This document shows, piece after piece, positions 34,413 to 41,725 of a stretch of 64,000 bases of DNA (position 1 is the stretch's first letter; every line of letters starts with the position of its first letter). A program made the translations under genes and the position numbers. Source of the stretch: Clostridiales bacterium (GTDB lineage Bacteria > Bacillota > Clostridia > Saccharofermentanales > DTU023). The DNA lies in NCBI GenBank assembly GCA_004556925.1, contig SFFI01000007.1, positions 58,450 to 122,449 on the forward strand, read 5' to 3'. A model generated the notes under the pieces. It did not search any database and was not told the origin of the DNA. It saw only the letters and a program-made list of their open reading frames with translations.

Positions 34413-35825
34413 TCAATCTCCCGACCCTGCCCGGGCCACCTGGTAGAACCGCCTGGCCGCTTCGGGATAGGCTGGCAAATAGAGCTGGGCAAAGCTGGCC
34501 AAGAGCCTGTCCCCTGCCCAGCCAGCAACTGGCAACAGGCTGCCGGAAGCCTTCTGCCGCTTCAAGTCCTGACCAGGCGCATCTGCCCGATAGTAATGAA
34601 ATTCATGGCATTTGAGGGGCTCGCCTACCGGGCAGAGGGGGTTCGCTTTGAGAGCTACAAGCTTGCCATAGCCAAAGTTTTGTAGCCGGTCTGCCAATTC
34701 TACCCTACTTTTGAGATAAGCTACCATAGGCTGGCCACACAAGTCCTGACAGAGATAGGCTGTCCCGCCCTGCTCGGCCCAGCAGGGCAGGCCAGCCTTC
34801 AAGGCCTGGTAGATGCTTGCCCGCAAGCTCTCGTTTGCCGCCAAGTCTGCGGCAAAATTCTCCGGGCAGCCACCAGGCAAATAGAGGGCCGCTGCGCCTT
34901 CCGGCAGGGCTATGCTGTCCAGGGGACTGAAATTTTCGATCTGGAAACCTGCCCCCTCTAGGACCTGTATATTCTCTGGATATAGTTTATCAAAGGCCTG
35001 GTCACGCGCTACGGCCAGGATACAAGTCGGACGCGCGGAAGCCGGGTCCTGTGCCGGCCGCTCTAGGCTGGGAAGTTTATATGCTCCCCCCTCACGCCTG
35101 GCCTGGTCATCCTGAGGCCATTGCGCAGGAGGGAGATAGGCGTCCAGGCTGGGAGCCTGGTCTGCCAGGCCCAGGACTTTATCCAGATCTAAATATTTTT
35201 CAGCTAGCTGGCCCAGGCGCTGGATTTGGTCTGTTAAGACCGCCTTATCAGCTTGGATTTCCAGGCCCAAGCGCCCTGGCTGGATGAGATTTTCTGCGGC
35301 ATAGGGCAAGACACCCAAGCTCTCCAGGCCTTGGCTGGTAGCAAATTCTGCCAGTTGCCTGGCAAGATGAGGCGAAGCCTGGTTAAAAATCACAGCCCTG
35401 ATCTGGCTGTCTGCCTGAAAGTTCTTATAGCCAGAAATAAGGGCCTGGAGGGACTGGTAAATGCCCCGGGCGGGCACCACCAAGATAACCGGCGTCTGGG
35501 TTTGAACTGCCAGCTGGTAAGTGGAATAAAGACCCGCCGGTCCTACCCCGTCGTAGTAGCCCATGACCCCCTCAATGAGGGTCAGATGGGAACCTGCGCG
35601 GGCTAGGGCGGCACAGAGGGCCTCCTGGTCCAAGAAGTAGGGATCCAAATTACGGGATTGGATGCCTAAGACCTCCCGGTGAAACTGGGGATCCACGTAG
35701 TCTGGTCCGCATTTAGCGGCCGCTAAATCTAGGCCCCTGGCTTTCAAAGCCGCCAGCAGGGCCAGGGTGACTGTAGTTTTACCAGACCCCGACCAGGGAC
35801 CGGCAATTAACACACGTGCGCACAT
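34413..35825 (-). CDS. cbiA: Cobyrinate a,c-diamide synthase (CbiA) with altered glutaminase site
   Basis: A 470-residue CbiA/CobB. The N-terminal synthetase domain is canonical: LIAGPWSGSGKTTVTLALL, AKCGPDYVDPQFH, LIEGVMGYYDG. The C-terminal GATase fold is present (ALYLPGGCPENFA, KCHEFHYYRA with the catalytic His), but the nucleophile motif, normally AECGG, reads AEQGG: the cysteine is Gln352 (codon CAG at 34772-34770). Glutamine hydrolysis should be lost, so amidation would use ammonia. This matches the nearby CbiP, which lacks the whole GATase domain. Confidence 0.9.
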   Translation of the reverse strand: MCARVLIAGPWSGSGKTTVTLALLAALKARGLDLAAAKCGPDYVDPQFHREVLGIQSRNLDPYFLDQEALCAALARAGSHLTLIEGVMGYYDGVGPAGLYSTYQLAVQTQTPVILVVPARGIYQSLQALISGYKNFQADSQIRAVIFNQASPHLARQLAEFATSQGLESLGVLPYAAENLIQPGRLGLEIQADKAVLTDQIQRLGQLAEKYLDLDKVLGLADQAPSLDAYLPPAQWPQDDQARREGGAYKLPSLERPAQDPASARPTCILAVARDQAFDKLYPENIQVLEGAGFQIENFSPLDSIALPEGAAALYLPGGCPENFAADLAANESLRASIYQALKAGLPCWAEQGGTAYLCQDLCGQPMVAYLKSRVELADRLQNFGYGKLVALKANPLCPVGEPLKCHEFHYYRADAPGQDLKRQKASGSLLPVAGWAGDRLLASFAQLYLPAYPEAARRFYQVARAGSGD

Positions 35826-35885
35826 ATCTCCTCCATAGGCCTCTTCAGCCTGGCGGCTATCTCCCAGACCACAGGGCTCATCTCT

Positions 35886-37178
35886 TTAGGCATGTGATGG
35901 CCCCGCATCATGGACCAGGCGGACCAGGTCATGGGGCTGGACCGGCTGGTCAACGGGCAGGCGCAGGGTCATGAGGGGGTGGGGGCAGGCCTCAATAGGG
36001 TCACCCTCGGCATTTTCCAGCCAAGCCACAGTCTGGCGGAAAATCCGCATGCCCGGGCCGTAAAACTCCAAGCTATCACCCCGGGCAAATTTGTTGCGCT
36101 GCTCCAGGGTAGCGACTCCTGTGTCGGGATCATAGTCTAAGACTTGGCCCACAAAGGTCACACCGGGATCAACCTGGCCTTGCTGGGCAAACTGGGCCTC
36201 TGGACCAGGCTGGCCCTCATAAAAGCCCGTAGAAAGTACACGCTGGGCAGTTTTCTGAAGCTCAGCCCGCCACTCTGGCTTGACCTGGTAGTGGTCAGGA
36301 TCCTCGTAGTAGGCATCCAAGGCCGCCCGGTAGACATTAGCTACGGTGGAAACGTAGTGGATGGATTTCATCCTGCCCTCCACCTTGAGACTATCGAGCC
36401 CCGCCTCTACCAAATCGGGGATGTGGTCTAACATGCAGAGGTCAGCCGCACTCATTGAAAAAGCCGTAGCGGTGTCCCCGTCTGGTCCCAGCCCTCCCAG
36501 CTCCCGATATCGGTGGTTTTCATCTTCCAGCCCTACATCATAAAACCAGCGGCAGGGCTGGGCACAGCCCCCGCGGTTGGCATCCCGGTAACAAATGTGG
36601 TTAGACAGGACACAGCGCCCAGAATAGCTCACACACATGGCTCCGTGGAGGAAAGCTTCCAGCTGAATCTTGCTGCGCGCTTTCATCTCCCGGATTTCGG
36701 CCAGAGAAAGCTCGCGGCCTAAAACCACGCGTTCCAGGCCCTGGTCTGCCCAGAAATTCAAGGCCGCGTAGTTCAGGGTAGAAGTTTGGGTAGAAAGATG
36801 AATCGCTAGCTTGGGAGCCGCCTGTTGGCAGACTCTGATAAGGCCGGGGTCGGAAATGAGGACGGCATCCACGCCTAGGTCTTCTAGGCTTCGGAAAAAA
36901 TCTTCTATCCCCACTGCATCCCCTTCATGGGGCACCATATTGGCCACCACATAGACCTTGGCCTGATGCTGGTGGGCAAAGCGGACCGCCTCCTGCATAT
37001 CTTCCAGGCTAAAGTTGCCGGCCCGAGTGCGGAGACCGTAGTTCATGCCGGCTATGTAGCAGGCATCTGCCCCGTAGTGGATGGCAATTTTGAGTTTCTC
37101 CAGGCTGCCTCCGGGGCAGAGGATTTCAGGTTTAGGCGCTAATTTCATCATAGGCACTTTGGGCGCTAATTTCATCAT
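35886..37178 (-). CDS. Peptidase U32 family protein (TrhP/YrrO-like)
   Basis: About 430 residues of the U32 family. Segments: EILCPGGSLEKLKIAIHYGA, NYGLRTRAGNFSLEDMQEA, and the cysteine region CVSYSGRCVLSNH through CAQPCRWFYDV, which binds an iron-sulfur cluster in characterised members. Bacterial pairs YrrN/YrrO (TrhP1/TrhP2) hydroxylate the wobble uridine of tRNA with prephenate. The start is ambiguous: ATG codons at 37178, 37175, 37151 and 37148 result from a 27-bp tandem duplication, and none has a strong ribosome site. It follows the shorter U32 gene with minimal spacing. Confidence 0.85.
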   Translation of the reverse strand: MMKLAPKVPMMKLAPKPEILCPGGSLEKLKIAIHYGADACYIAGMNYGLRTRAGNFSLEDMQEAVRFAHQHQAKVYVVANMVPHEGDAVGIEDFFRSLEDLGVDAVLISDPGLIRVCQQAAPKLAIHLSTQTSTLNYAALNFWADQGLERVVLGRELSLAEIREMKARSKIQLEAFLHGAMCVSYSGRCVLSNHICYRDANRGGCAQPCRWFYDVGLEDENHRYRELGGLGPDGDTATAFSMSAADLCMLDHIPDLVEAGLDSLKVEGRMKSIHYVSTVANVYRAALDAYYEDPDHYQVKPEWRAELQKTAQRVLSTGFYEGQPGPEAQFAQQGQVDPGVTFVGQVLDYDPDTGVATLEQRNKFARGDSLEFYGPGMRIFRQTVAWLENAEGDPIEACPHPLMTLRLPVDQPVQPHDLVRLVHDAGPSHA

Positions 37179-37189
37179 AGGCACTAGGA
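37136..37189. repeat. 27-bp tandem duplication at the U32 start
   Basis: Two 27-base units (37136-37162, 37163-37189), identical over the first 23 bases, encode MMKLAPKVP/MMKLAPKPE on the minus strand. The duplication keeps frame and doubles the start codons of the downstream U32 gene; the outer copy overlaps the stop of the upstream one. Confidence 0.85.
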
Positions 37190-38053
37190 GATCCTTTGAG
37201 GATCTAAGGGGAAAAAGCCCAGGCCCAGCGGCCGCTGGGCCGGATGCAGGTCCTGGACTTGACGGGCAAACTGGTCTGCCAAGGCTCTGGTCCACTGGCC
37301 TTGCTCTAGGGCGGTAGCCGCCTGGCGGTAGAGGGCCACGATGGCCACATAGGGGTCGGATTCCAGGAAGAGGCTGTTCAGGCTCCAAGAATAGATACCC
37401 AGCTGGACCAGCTGGTCCAAAACGGGCAGCAAGTTCAAATCTTCTGCATGAAAAATATGGGCGCCAGAGGCATCCTCATAGAGAGGATAGCGGGCTTCTG
37501 GCTTGGTCGGCTCAGAAAGATAAAGGGGGTGGTTAGGCCCAGCTGTCAGGCCTGCACGTCCTGTATGCCGGCCATAGTTGCTGACATAGGGACGAAGAGA
37601 ATGTTGCAGACCTATGGCCCCATAGACCTGGAGGCAGGCAGGGATCGTTAGCTGGGGGACCAGCATTGCCAGCTCCGCCGCGGGGACTTCATTAGAGAGT
37701 ACCGCACCAATCGCCCCCTGTTCCGCCCAAAAGTTTAGGCTGCCCGCAGACGTGTTGAGGGTCTGGGTATCCCAGATCAGGGGGAGCTGGTTTCCGCTAT
37801 CCCGCATAACTTGTATGAGGCCAGGATCACCTGTTTGTACCGCGTCCACTTGAATCTCTTGCAAAAAGGGCAAATACGCCCGCAAAGCCTCAATCTGGGC
37901 ATTGTGCAAGAGGCCGTTCACAGCTATCACAGCCTTTTTCCCCCGATCATGGGCTAGAGCCACAAGCCGGGCCTGGTCCGCCCGGCTAAAAGAAGTCGGC
38001 ATACGGATAGCTAGACCGGCCTCGCGTAACGGATATCTGCAGGAAGCAAGCAA
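37184..38053 (-). CDS. Peptidase U32 family protein (TrhP1/YrrN-like), 5' end probably frameshifted
   Basis: The intact frame gives 289 residues resembling the short U32 partner: TSFSRADQARLVALAHDRG, AVIAVNGLLHNAQIEALR, VQTGDPGLIQVM, NTSAGSLNFWAEQGAIGAVL. The expected N-terminal 45 residues are missing from this frame, and a TGA directly precedes the TTG start. Upstream, other frames encode matching fragments: ISPGEPAEARRF (from an ATG near 38112) and ILGSDCLLPADIRY. These align with the N-terminus of the neighbouring U32, implying two frameshifts. Either a recent pseudogene, sequencing error, or a truncated protein. Confidence 0.7.
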   Translation of the reverse strand: MLASCRYPLREAGLAIRMPTSFSRADQARLVALAHDRGKKAVIAVNGLLHNAQIEALRAYLPFLQEIQVDAVQTGDPGLIQVMRDSGNQLPLIWDTQTLNTSAGSLNFWAEQGAIGAVLSNEVPAAELAMLVPQLTIPACLQVYGAIGLQHSLRPYVSNYGRHTGRAGLTAGPNHPLYLSEPTKPEARYPLYEDASGAHIFHAEDLNLLPVLDQLVQLGIYSWSLNSLFLESDPYVAIVALYRQAATALEQGQWTRALADQFARQVQDLHPAQRPLGLGFFPLDPQRIS

Positions 38054-38344
38054 TCAGACCCTAAAATCGCCGGGCTTCCGCAGGCTCCCCTGGACTGATA
38101 GTAGCTGATATCATTTGCTATCACTAGACTTGTGTCAATACCAAGCTCTCAGCTTGACCCATGCCCGGCTTTTCCACCTCTGGTATCTGGTCCAGGTGGG
38201 CTTTCCCGCTGCCTTCTTCGTCCCCAAAAGTTCAGCCAATGCCAAATCCTAGTCCAGACGGATTTTAGTAGCCACCCCTGCTATAAGGTGAAGGCTTAGG
38301 GCGGGTATAGATCAGGCAAAGGGCACTCATATACGAGCAGGTTG
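38054..38344. other. Spacer upstream of the U32 pair
   Basis: The first 60 bases contain the displaced-frame U32 N-terminal coding fragments. The rest (38115-38344) shows no ORF, terminator or promoter I would defend. Confidence 0.5.
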
Positions 38345-38828
38345 TTGGTGGCAAATGGAGGATTTCTCTATTTGCCGCCAACAAAAAATTTTCTGCCAGC
38401 ATGGTTATTGGCGGCAAAAGGCTAGAAAGTCTGTTTTGCCACCAACACATAATCTTTACTTAGCTCAGCCTTTGGCGGCAAACTAGTATTTCTGCGGAAA
38501 TGCCACCAATGCCGATTTCCAGCAGTGGTCAGTCATTGGTGGCAAAAGGATGTTTTCATTAATTTGCCGCCAACAAAAAATTTTCTGCCAGCATAGTTAT
38601 TGGCGGCAGAAGGCTAGAAAGTCTGTTTTGCCACCAACACATAATCTTTACTTAGCTCAGCCTTTGGCGGCAAACTAGTCTTTCTGCAAAAATGCCACCA
38701 ACACCGATTTCCAGCAGTGGTCAGTCATTGGTGGCAAAAGGATGATTTCATTAATTTGCCGCCAATAGGTGAATTTTTCTCGCTTGGCTTATTGGTGGGG
38801 AAATTGCGTTTTAGGGAAACCCCACCAA
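38345..38828. repeat. Array of eight hairpins on a 64-bp period
   Basis: Eight inverted repeats start at 38345, 38408, 38472, 38536, 38600, 38664, 38728 and 38792. Each has arms ttggYggcaaa and tttgccRccaa around a 14-17 base loop, separated by 25-27 base spacers. Hairpins 2-4 and 5-7 are two copies of a 192-bp unit (38381-38572, 38573-38764). Hairpin 8 has diverged arms (ttggtgggg/ccccaccaa) yet keeps pairing and phase, which implies compensatory change. A ninth half-site lies at 38855. There is no leader, cas gene or unique spacers, so it is not CRISPR. Confidence 0.85.
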
Positions 38829-38873
38829 GGGGAGGAATTTCACTTGGCGAGATGTTGGCGGAAAAGTCTCGGG

Positions 38874-38914
38874 ATGTACACTATCTGCAAACTTGTAAGA
38901 AAATCCGGAAAGTT
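38874..38914. repeat. Dispersed repeat family 3: atgtacaNtatctgcaaactt
   Basis: The stretch from gatgtacactatctgcaaac through cttgtaagaaaatccggaaa recurs inverted at 63705-63742 and, in part and direct, at 63870-63902, where it abuts the IS3 end. It follows the last half-hairpin of the array. Confidence 0.7.
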
Positions 38915-39020
38915 GAAGTATCTCGGCCTTCTACAGGTCGCCCGCCTTTCCAATTTTCTTCGGAACCAGTAGGCTAGGCCTCTCTATTTCGGATTTCTTA
39001 GATTTCGGATTTATTAAAAC

Positions 39021-39153
39021 AGGTTTTTGAGGCTTGATTAAACTATGGCCGGGTCGCATGAACTGTCAATGGTCCTTGACCGCTTTGCGGCGCCTAAGGC
39101 GCCATTGATAGTTCATAAAGCCGGCCTAAAAAGTTAACAAGCCTCAAAAACCT
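39021..39153. repeat. 133-bp nested inverted repeat, MITE-like
   Basis: The outer arms (aggtttttgaggcttg, 39021-39036; complement 39138-39153) are a perfect 16-bp inverted repeat. Inside lie ggccgg/ccggcc, then tgaactgtcaatgg/ccattgatagttca (one G-T pair), then ggcgcc-taa-ggcgcc at the centre. The whole element folds on itself, as a MITE or structured RNA would. It directly abuts copy C of repeat family 1 and encodes nothing. Confidence 0.7.
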
Positions 39154-39156
39154 ATG

Positions 39157-39243
39157 GAGTGTAAGACTTAATTCTCAGTGGAATTTGCCGTAAAGCTAAA
39201 TGCAACTTCCGACCCTCTAGTGTGGGTTTTACTTTTTCACTTT
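39157..39243 (-). repeat. Dispersed repeat family 1, copy C
   Basis: On the minus strand this reads from aaagtgaaaaagtaaaaccc to gaattaagtcttacactc, matching copies A and B near 29 kb, 10 kb away. Its 5' end lies in an 11-bp inverted repeat (tttttcacttt-agc-aaagtgaaaaa). Confidence 0.65.
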
Positions 39244-39272
39244 AGCAAAGTGAAAAAATTTTTAATGAGGGG

Positions 39273-39301
39273 TTGACAGGTTAAAATAAATCCCTTATTC
39301 T
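39273..39301 (+). promoter_or_regulatory. Strong sigma-A type promoter
   Basis: A consensus -35 ttgaca (39273-39278) is followed after exactly 17 bases by tattct (39296-39301). There is no ORF downstream; the transcript would run into the GC-rich terminator at 39440. This defines a non-coding transcription unit. Confidence 0.7.
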
Positions 39302-39307
39302 GTATCC

Positions 39308-39472
39308 AGGCTAGTTAGTCAGAGCTAACCAACCTACCATATACCTAATCATTCCCTTCTCTCTTCTACCCTCCTAGAGAAGGGGCCCTACCCAAACAAC
39401 ACACTCTCTCCTTTGTGGCATTTCTGGGTAAGCATTAAAGGGGGCCGGCAATGTGCCGGCCCCCTTCCTATT
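39308..39472 (+). ncRNA. Predicted small RNA of about 160 nt with a CCUCC loop
   Basis: The unit lies between a near-consensus promoter and a strong intrinsic terminator and has no coding frame. It contains a 9-bp perfect stem (cccttctct 39354-39362 with agagaaggg 39376-39384) whose 13-base loop reads cttctaccctcct. The CCCUCCU run is complementary to Shine-Dalgarno sequences, as in trans-acting small RNAs. A second weak stem is gttag/ctaac near 39314-39329. It does not look like 6S, SRP, tmRNA or RNase P RNA. Function is inference. Confidence 0.6.
39440..39472 (+). terminator. Intrinsic terminator of the predicted small RNA
   Basis: The stem gggggccggc (39440-39449) pairs perfectly with gccggccccc (39455-39464) around aatgt, and ttcctattt follows. 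No gene ends here, so it must serve a non-coding transcript. Confidence 0.8.
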
Positions 39473-39475
39473 TGG

Positions 39476-39616
39476 ACCTATTCGAGGATTGTACCCTGCT
39501 CGCGGTTTGGACCACTCGAGGTTTGTACCCTGCTTGAGGTTTGGACCCTGCTCGCGGTTTAGACCTATTCCAGGATTGTACCCTATTCGAGGATTGGCCC
39601 CTGCTTGAGGATGTAG
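39476..39616. repeat. 18-bp degenerate tandem array, about eight units
   Basis: Units of the form accctgctcgcggtttgg repeat about eight times on a 16-18 base period, alternating ctgctcgcggttt, ctgcttgaggttt and ctattcgaggatt variants. The array lies between the small-RNA terminator and the 3' end of the hydroxyacid dehydrogenase. It encodes no recognisable peptide. Confidence 0.8.
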
Positions 39617-39645
39617 GTCTACTCGACAATTTTCACGGAAAAATC

Positions 39646-40590
39646 CTAATTTACCAGGTTGAGGGGATCACCGGCCAACCAGGACCGCAGGTTATCTGCC
39701 ACAATGTCGGCCCGTTTGTACATAGCTTCTAGGCTGAGAAAACCCACATGAGGGGTCAGGATGCAGTTGGGTGCCTGGATCAAGGGGTGGTCCTCTGGGA
39801 GGGGTGGCTCAATATCAAAGACATCTATGCCTGCACCTGCTAGCCTGCCCTGCTGCAGGGCTTCTGCCAGAGCAAGCTCATCTACGATGGGTCCGCGTGC
39901 GCAGTTGATTAAAAGTGCTGAAGATTTCATTTGAGCTAGACGGTTAGCATTGATAAAGCCGCGCGTTTCTACATTAACAGGTAAGTGAATAGAGATAATA
40001 TCCGACTCGGCCAAGACCTGGTCAAGGGGTACTTGGTTCACGCCGGGAATATCTTTGTGGGACCGGTTGTAAGCCAAAACTTTACAGCCAAAAGCTTGGG
40101 CGATCTGGGCTACCTGGCTGCCAATATGGCCCAGGCCGATAATACCGAAGGTCCGGCCTGCCAGTTCCAGACCCATAAGGCCATGGCTGCTTTTACCTGT
40201 TCGCACGGCGCGGTCAGCGGCGGGGAGTTTGCGCAAGAGACTGAGGGTGAGACCAAAAACCAGTTCTGCCACCGCGACGGTGGAGTAGCCTGAAGCGTTA
40301 GCCACTTGAATATCCCTCTGCTTAGCTGCCTCCATATCCACATGGTCAAAGCCGGTAAAGGCGACACAAATATACTTGAGCACGGGGGAGGCCTGGATGA
40401 CCTCCGCTGGGAAGGGGAAGTTAGATAAGACAACGGCATCCGCATCTTGGCAACGGTCGACCAGGGTTGGAATGTCAGTCTTGCGGTCTGGGTAAAAGAC
40501 GAGTTCCGCCTTATTACCTACCGCGGCAGTCAGCTTTTTTTCAAGATCTGTCTGAGGAATGCCCAGGGGTTCTAATACTTTAATCTTCAT
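39646..40590 (-). CDS. D-2-hydroxyacid dehydrogenase (NAD-dependent)
   Basis: A 314-residue D-isomer-specific 2-hydroxyacid dehydrogenase. The Rossmann motif GIIGLGHIGSQVAQIAQAFG, catalytic Arg in NCARGPIVDE, the Glu region AGIDVFDIEPPL and catalytic His in LTPHVGF are all present. It reduces a 2-oxo acid to a D-2-hydroxy acid (or the reverse) in the cytoplasm. In a fermenter with iorAB this could dispose of 2-oxo acids from amino acids. Substrate (glycerate, lactate, phosphoglycerate or aryl) not resolvable. Monocistronic. Confidence 0.93.
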   Translation of the reverse strand: MKIKVLEPLGIPQTDLEKKLTAAVGNKAELVFYPDRKTDIPTLVDRCQDADAVVLSNFPFPAEVIQASPVLKYICVAFTGFDHVDMEAAKQRDIQVANASGYSTVAVAELVFGLTLSLLRKLPAADRAVRTGKSSHGLMGLELAGRTFGIIGLGHIGSQVAQIAQAFGCKVLAYNRSHKDIPGVNQVPLDQVLAESDIISIHLPVNVETRGFINANRLAQMKSSALLINCARGPIVDELALAEALQQGRLAGAGIDVFDIEPPLPEDHPLIQAPNCILTPHVGFLSLEAMYKRADIVADNLRSWLAGDPLNLVN

Positions 40591-40604
40591 GAGTTAACTT
40601 TCCT

Positions 40605-40745
40605 TTATGATGCTTTATTAGCCTTTACGGCTACTTTCCTTTATTGCTACTTTCCTTTATTGCTACTTTCTTGATTGCTACTGTCCTTGCGGTTACGGTC
40701 TATACTGCTACTGTCCTTGCTGTCCTAACTGTAACGGTCCTACCT
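40605..40745. repeat. 16-bp degenerate tandem array
   Basis: Two exact units of gctactttcctttatt (40630-40645, 40646-40661) are followed by degraded ones (gctactttcttgatt, gctactgtccttgc and so on). The array fills the space between the dehydrogenase start and the rhomboid-like gene's stop. Confidence 0.75.
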
Positions 40746-40770
40746 TATCCCTTATTGCCTTTGCTAGCCT

Positions 40771-41433
40771 TTACTGTCTCGTATTCTTTTTCCACTCGTA
40801 GCGCCGGCGTAGCTGTTTGATTTCCTGGACCAGGTCCGGGCCAAAGAAGATGATCAAGTTGATTAAGGACATGACGAGAGCTAATTTGCCGGACCAGGGC
40901 GAGGTGAATAGCATATAGGTCAAGGAGGCCAGGGCAACAAGGGCCAACCATTTGATCTTCACAGGCAAGATGAAAAAGAGGAGGACCTCCAAGTCTGGCT
41001 GGAAGGTCGCAAAGGCCAGGAAGAGAGAGAGGTTGAGATAGTAGTTGGTGCTGTAGCCGGTGATAAAGCCCGCAATTATAGCCCCCAGCATGCCGCAAAG
41101 ATAGTAGACATTGAAGCGGAAAGCCCCCCAATATTGCTCCAGGTACTGGCCAATCAACCAGTAAAAGTAGAGGGTGATGAGGATAAAGAGCGGGCTACTG
41201 GCAGGCGGTACAAAAATAAAAGTGATGAGCCGCCAGATTTGTCCACGTAGGATTAGAGGGCGAGAAAAGGCAAAAAACTGGCTCAGGGTCCCCACGCCCT
41301 GGTTCATGGGGGCGGAGATCAAGTCCACGGCATAGACCAGGCCCATGCCCACGACAATGATCTTCATGAGATTATCTATGGCATAGCGGCCATACTTGCG
41401 TTCTAATGTATTCATTAATTGATTATTCCGCAT
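40771..41433 (-). CDS. Rhomboid/Derlin-like polytopic membrane protein
   Basis: A 220-residue protein with about six membrane helices. The segment LRGQIWRLITFIFVPPASSPL, then YFYWLIGQYLEQYWGAFRF and YYLCGMLGAIIAGFITGYS, follow the rhomboid/Derlin layout (the WR motif in the first loop is preserved). The catalytic GxSG serine of rhomboid proteases is not evident, so it may be an inactive rhomboid-fold protein. ATG at 41433 follows aaaggag. Function unknown. Confidence 0.75.
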   Translation of the reverse strand: MRNNQLMNTLERKYGRYAIDNLMKIIVVGMGLVYAVDLISAPMNQGVGTLSQFFAFSRPLILRGQIWRLITFIFVPPASSPLFILITLYFYWLIGQYLEQYWGAFRFNVYYLCGMLGAIIAGFITGYSTNYYLNLSLFLAFATFQPDLEVLLFFILPVKIKWLALVALASLTYMLFTSPWSGKLALVMSLINLIIFFGPDLVQEIKQLRRRYEWKKNTRQ

Positions 41434-41725
41434 GGCATCTCCTTTGATGTAGCAATCTATTTGCAGCAAGCAAGTTTAACCTTTATGAGCTACAAGTAAG
41501 TTTAAGCTTTTTTTGTGGCAAGCTAGTTTAAGCTTTATTAAATTATAGCAAAGCTTGTTCCCTCTAGGCGGGCTAGCTATAATCAAGGGGCTGTGCCAGG
41601 CACAACATATTTGGCTGGAATACTACAGGTTTCCGCGGTTATGCCAAGGGCTAAATCGCGGCCAAGCACGAGGTCCCCTCAGGGAGAGCCTTGTCTGGGC
41701 CTGTAAAAAATATAAGGAGTTCAAG
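41434..41725. other. 292-bp divergent spacer with short repeats
   Basis: Three copies of a caagYaagtttaagcttt-like sequence occur between about 41467 and 41540, on the rhomboid-like gene side. The region should hold promoters for both that gene and aspA; none is strong by eye. The open frame that runs into aspA from 41555 is not protein-like and lacks a ribosome site. Confidence 0.4.

Noticed and set aside
38345..38828. CRISPR array
   Set aside because: Period and palindromic repeats look CRISPR-like, but spacers are repeated in blocks, repeats are very long-looped inverted arms, and there is no leader or cas gene.
38345..38828. Integron attC sites
   Set aside because: Arms lack the GTTRRRY/RYYYAAC core, and no cassettes or integrase are present.
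41555..41725. 57-codon N-terminal extension of aspartase
   Set aside because: No ribosome site, sequence unlike aspartase; the ATG at 41726 has aaggag and matches the family start.
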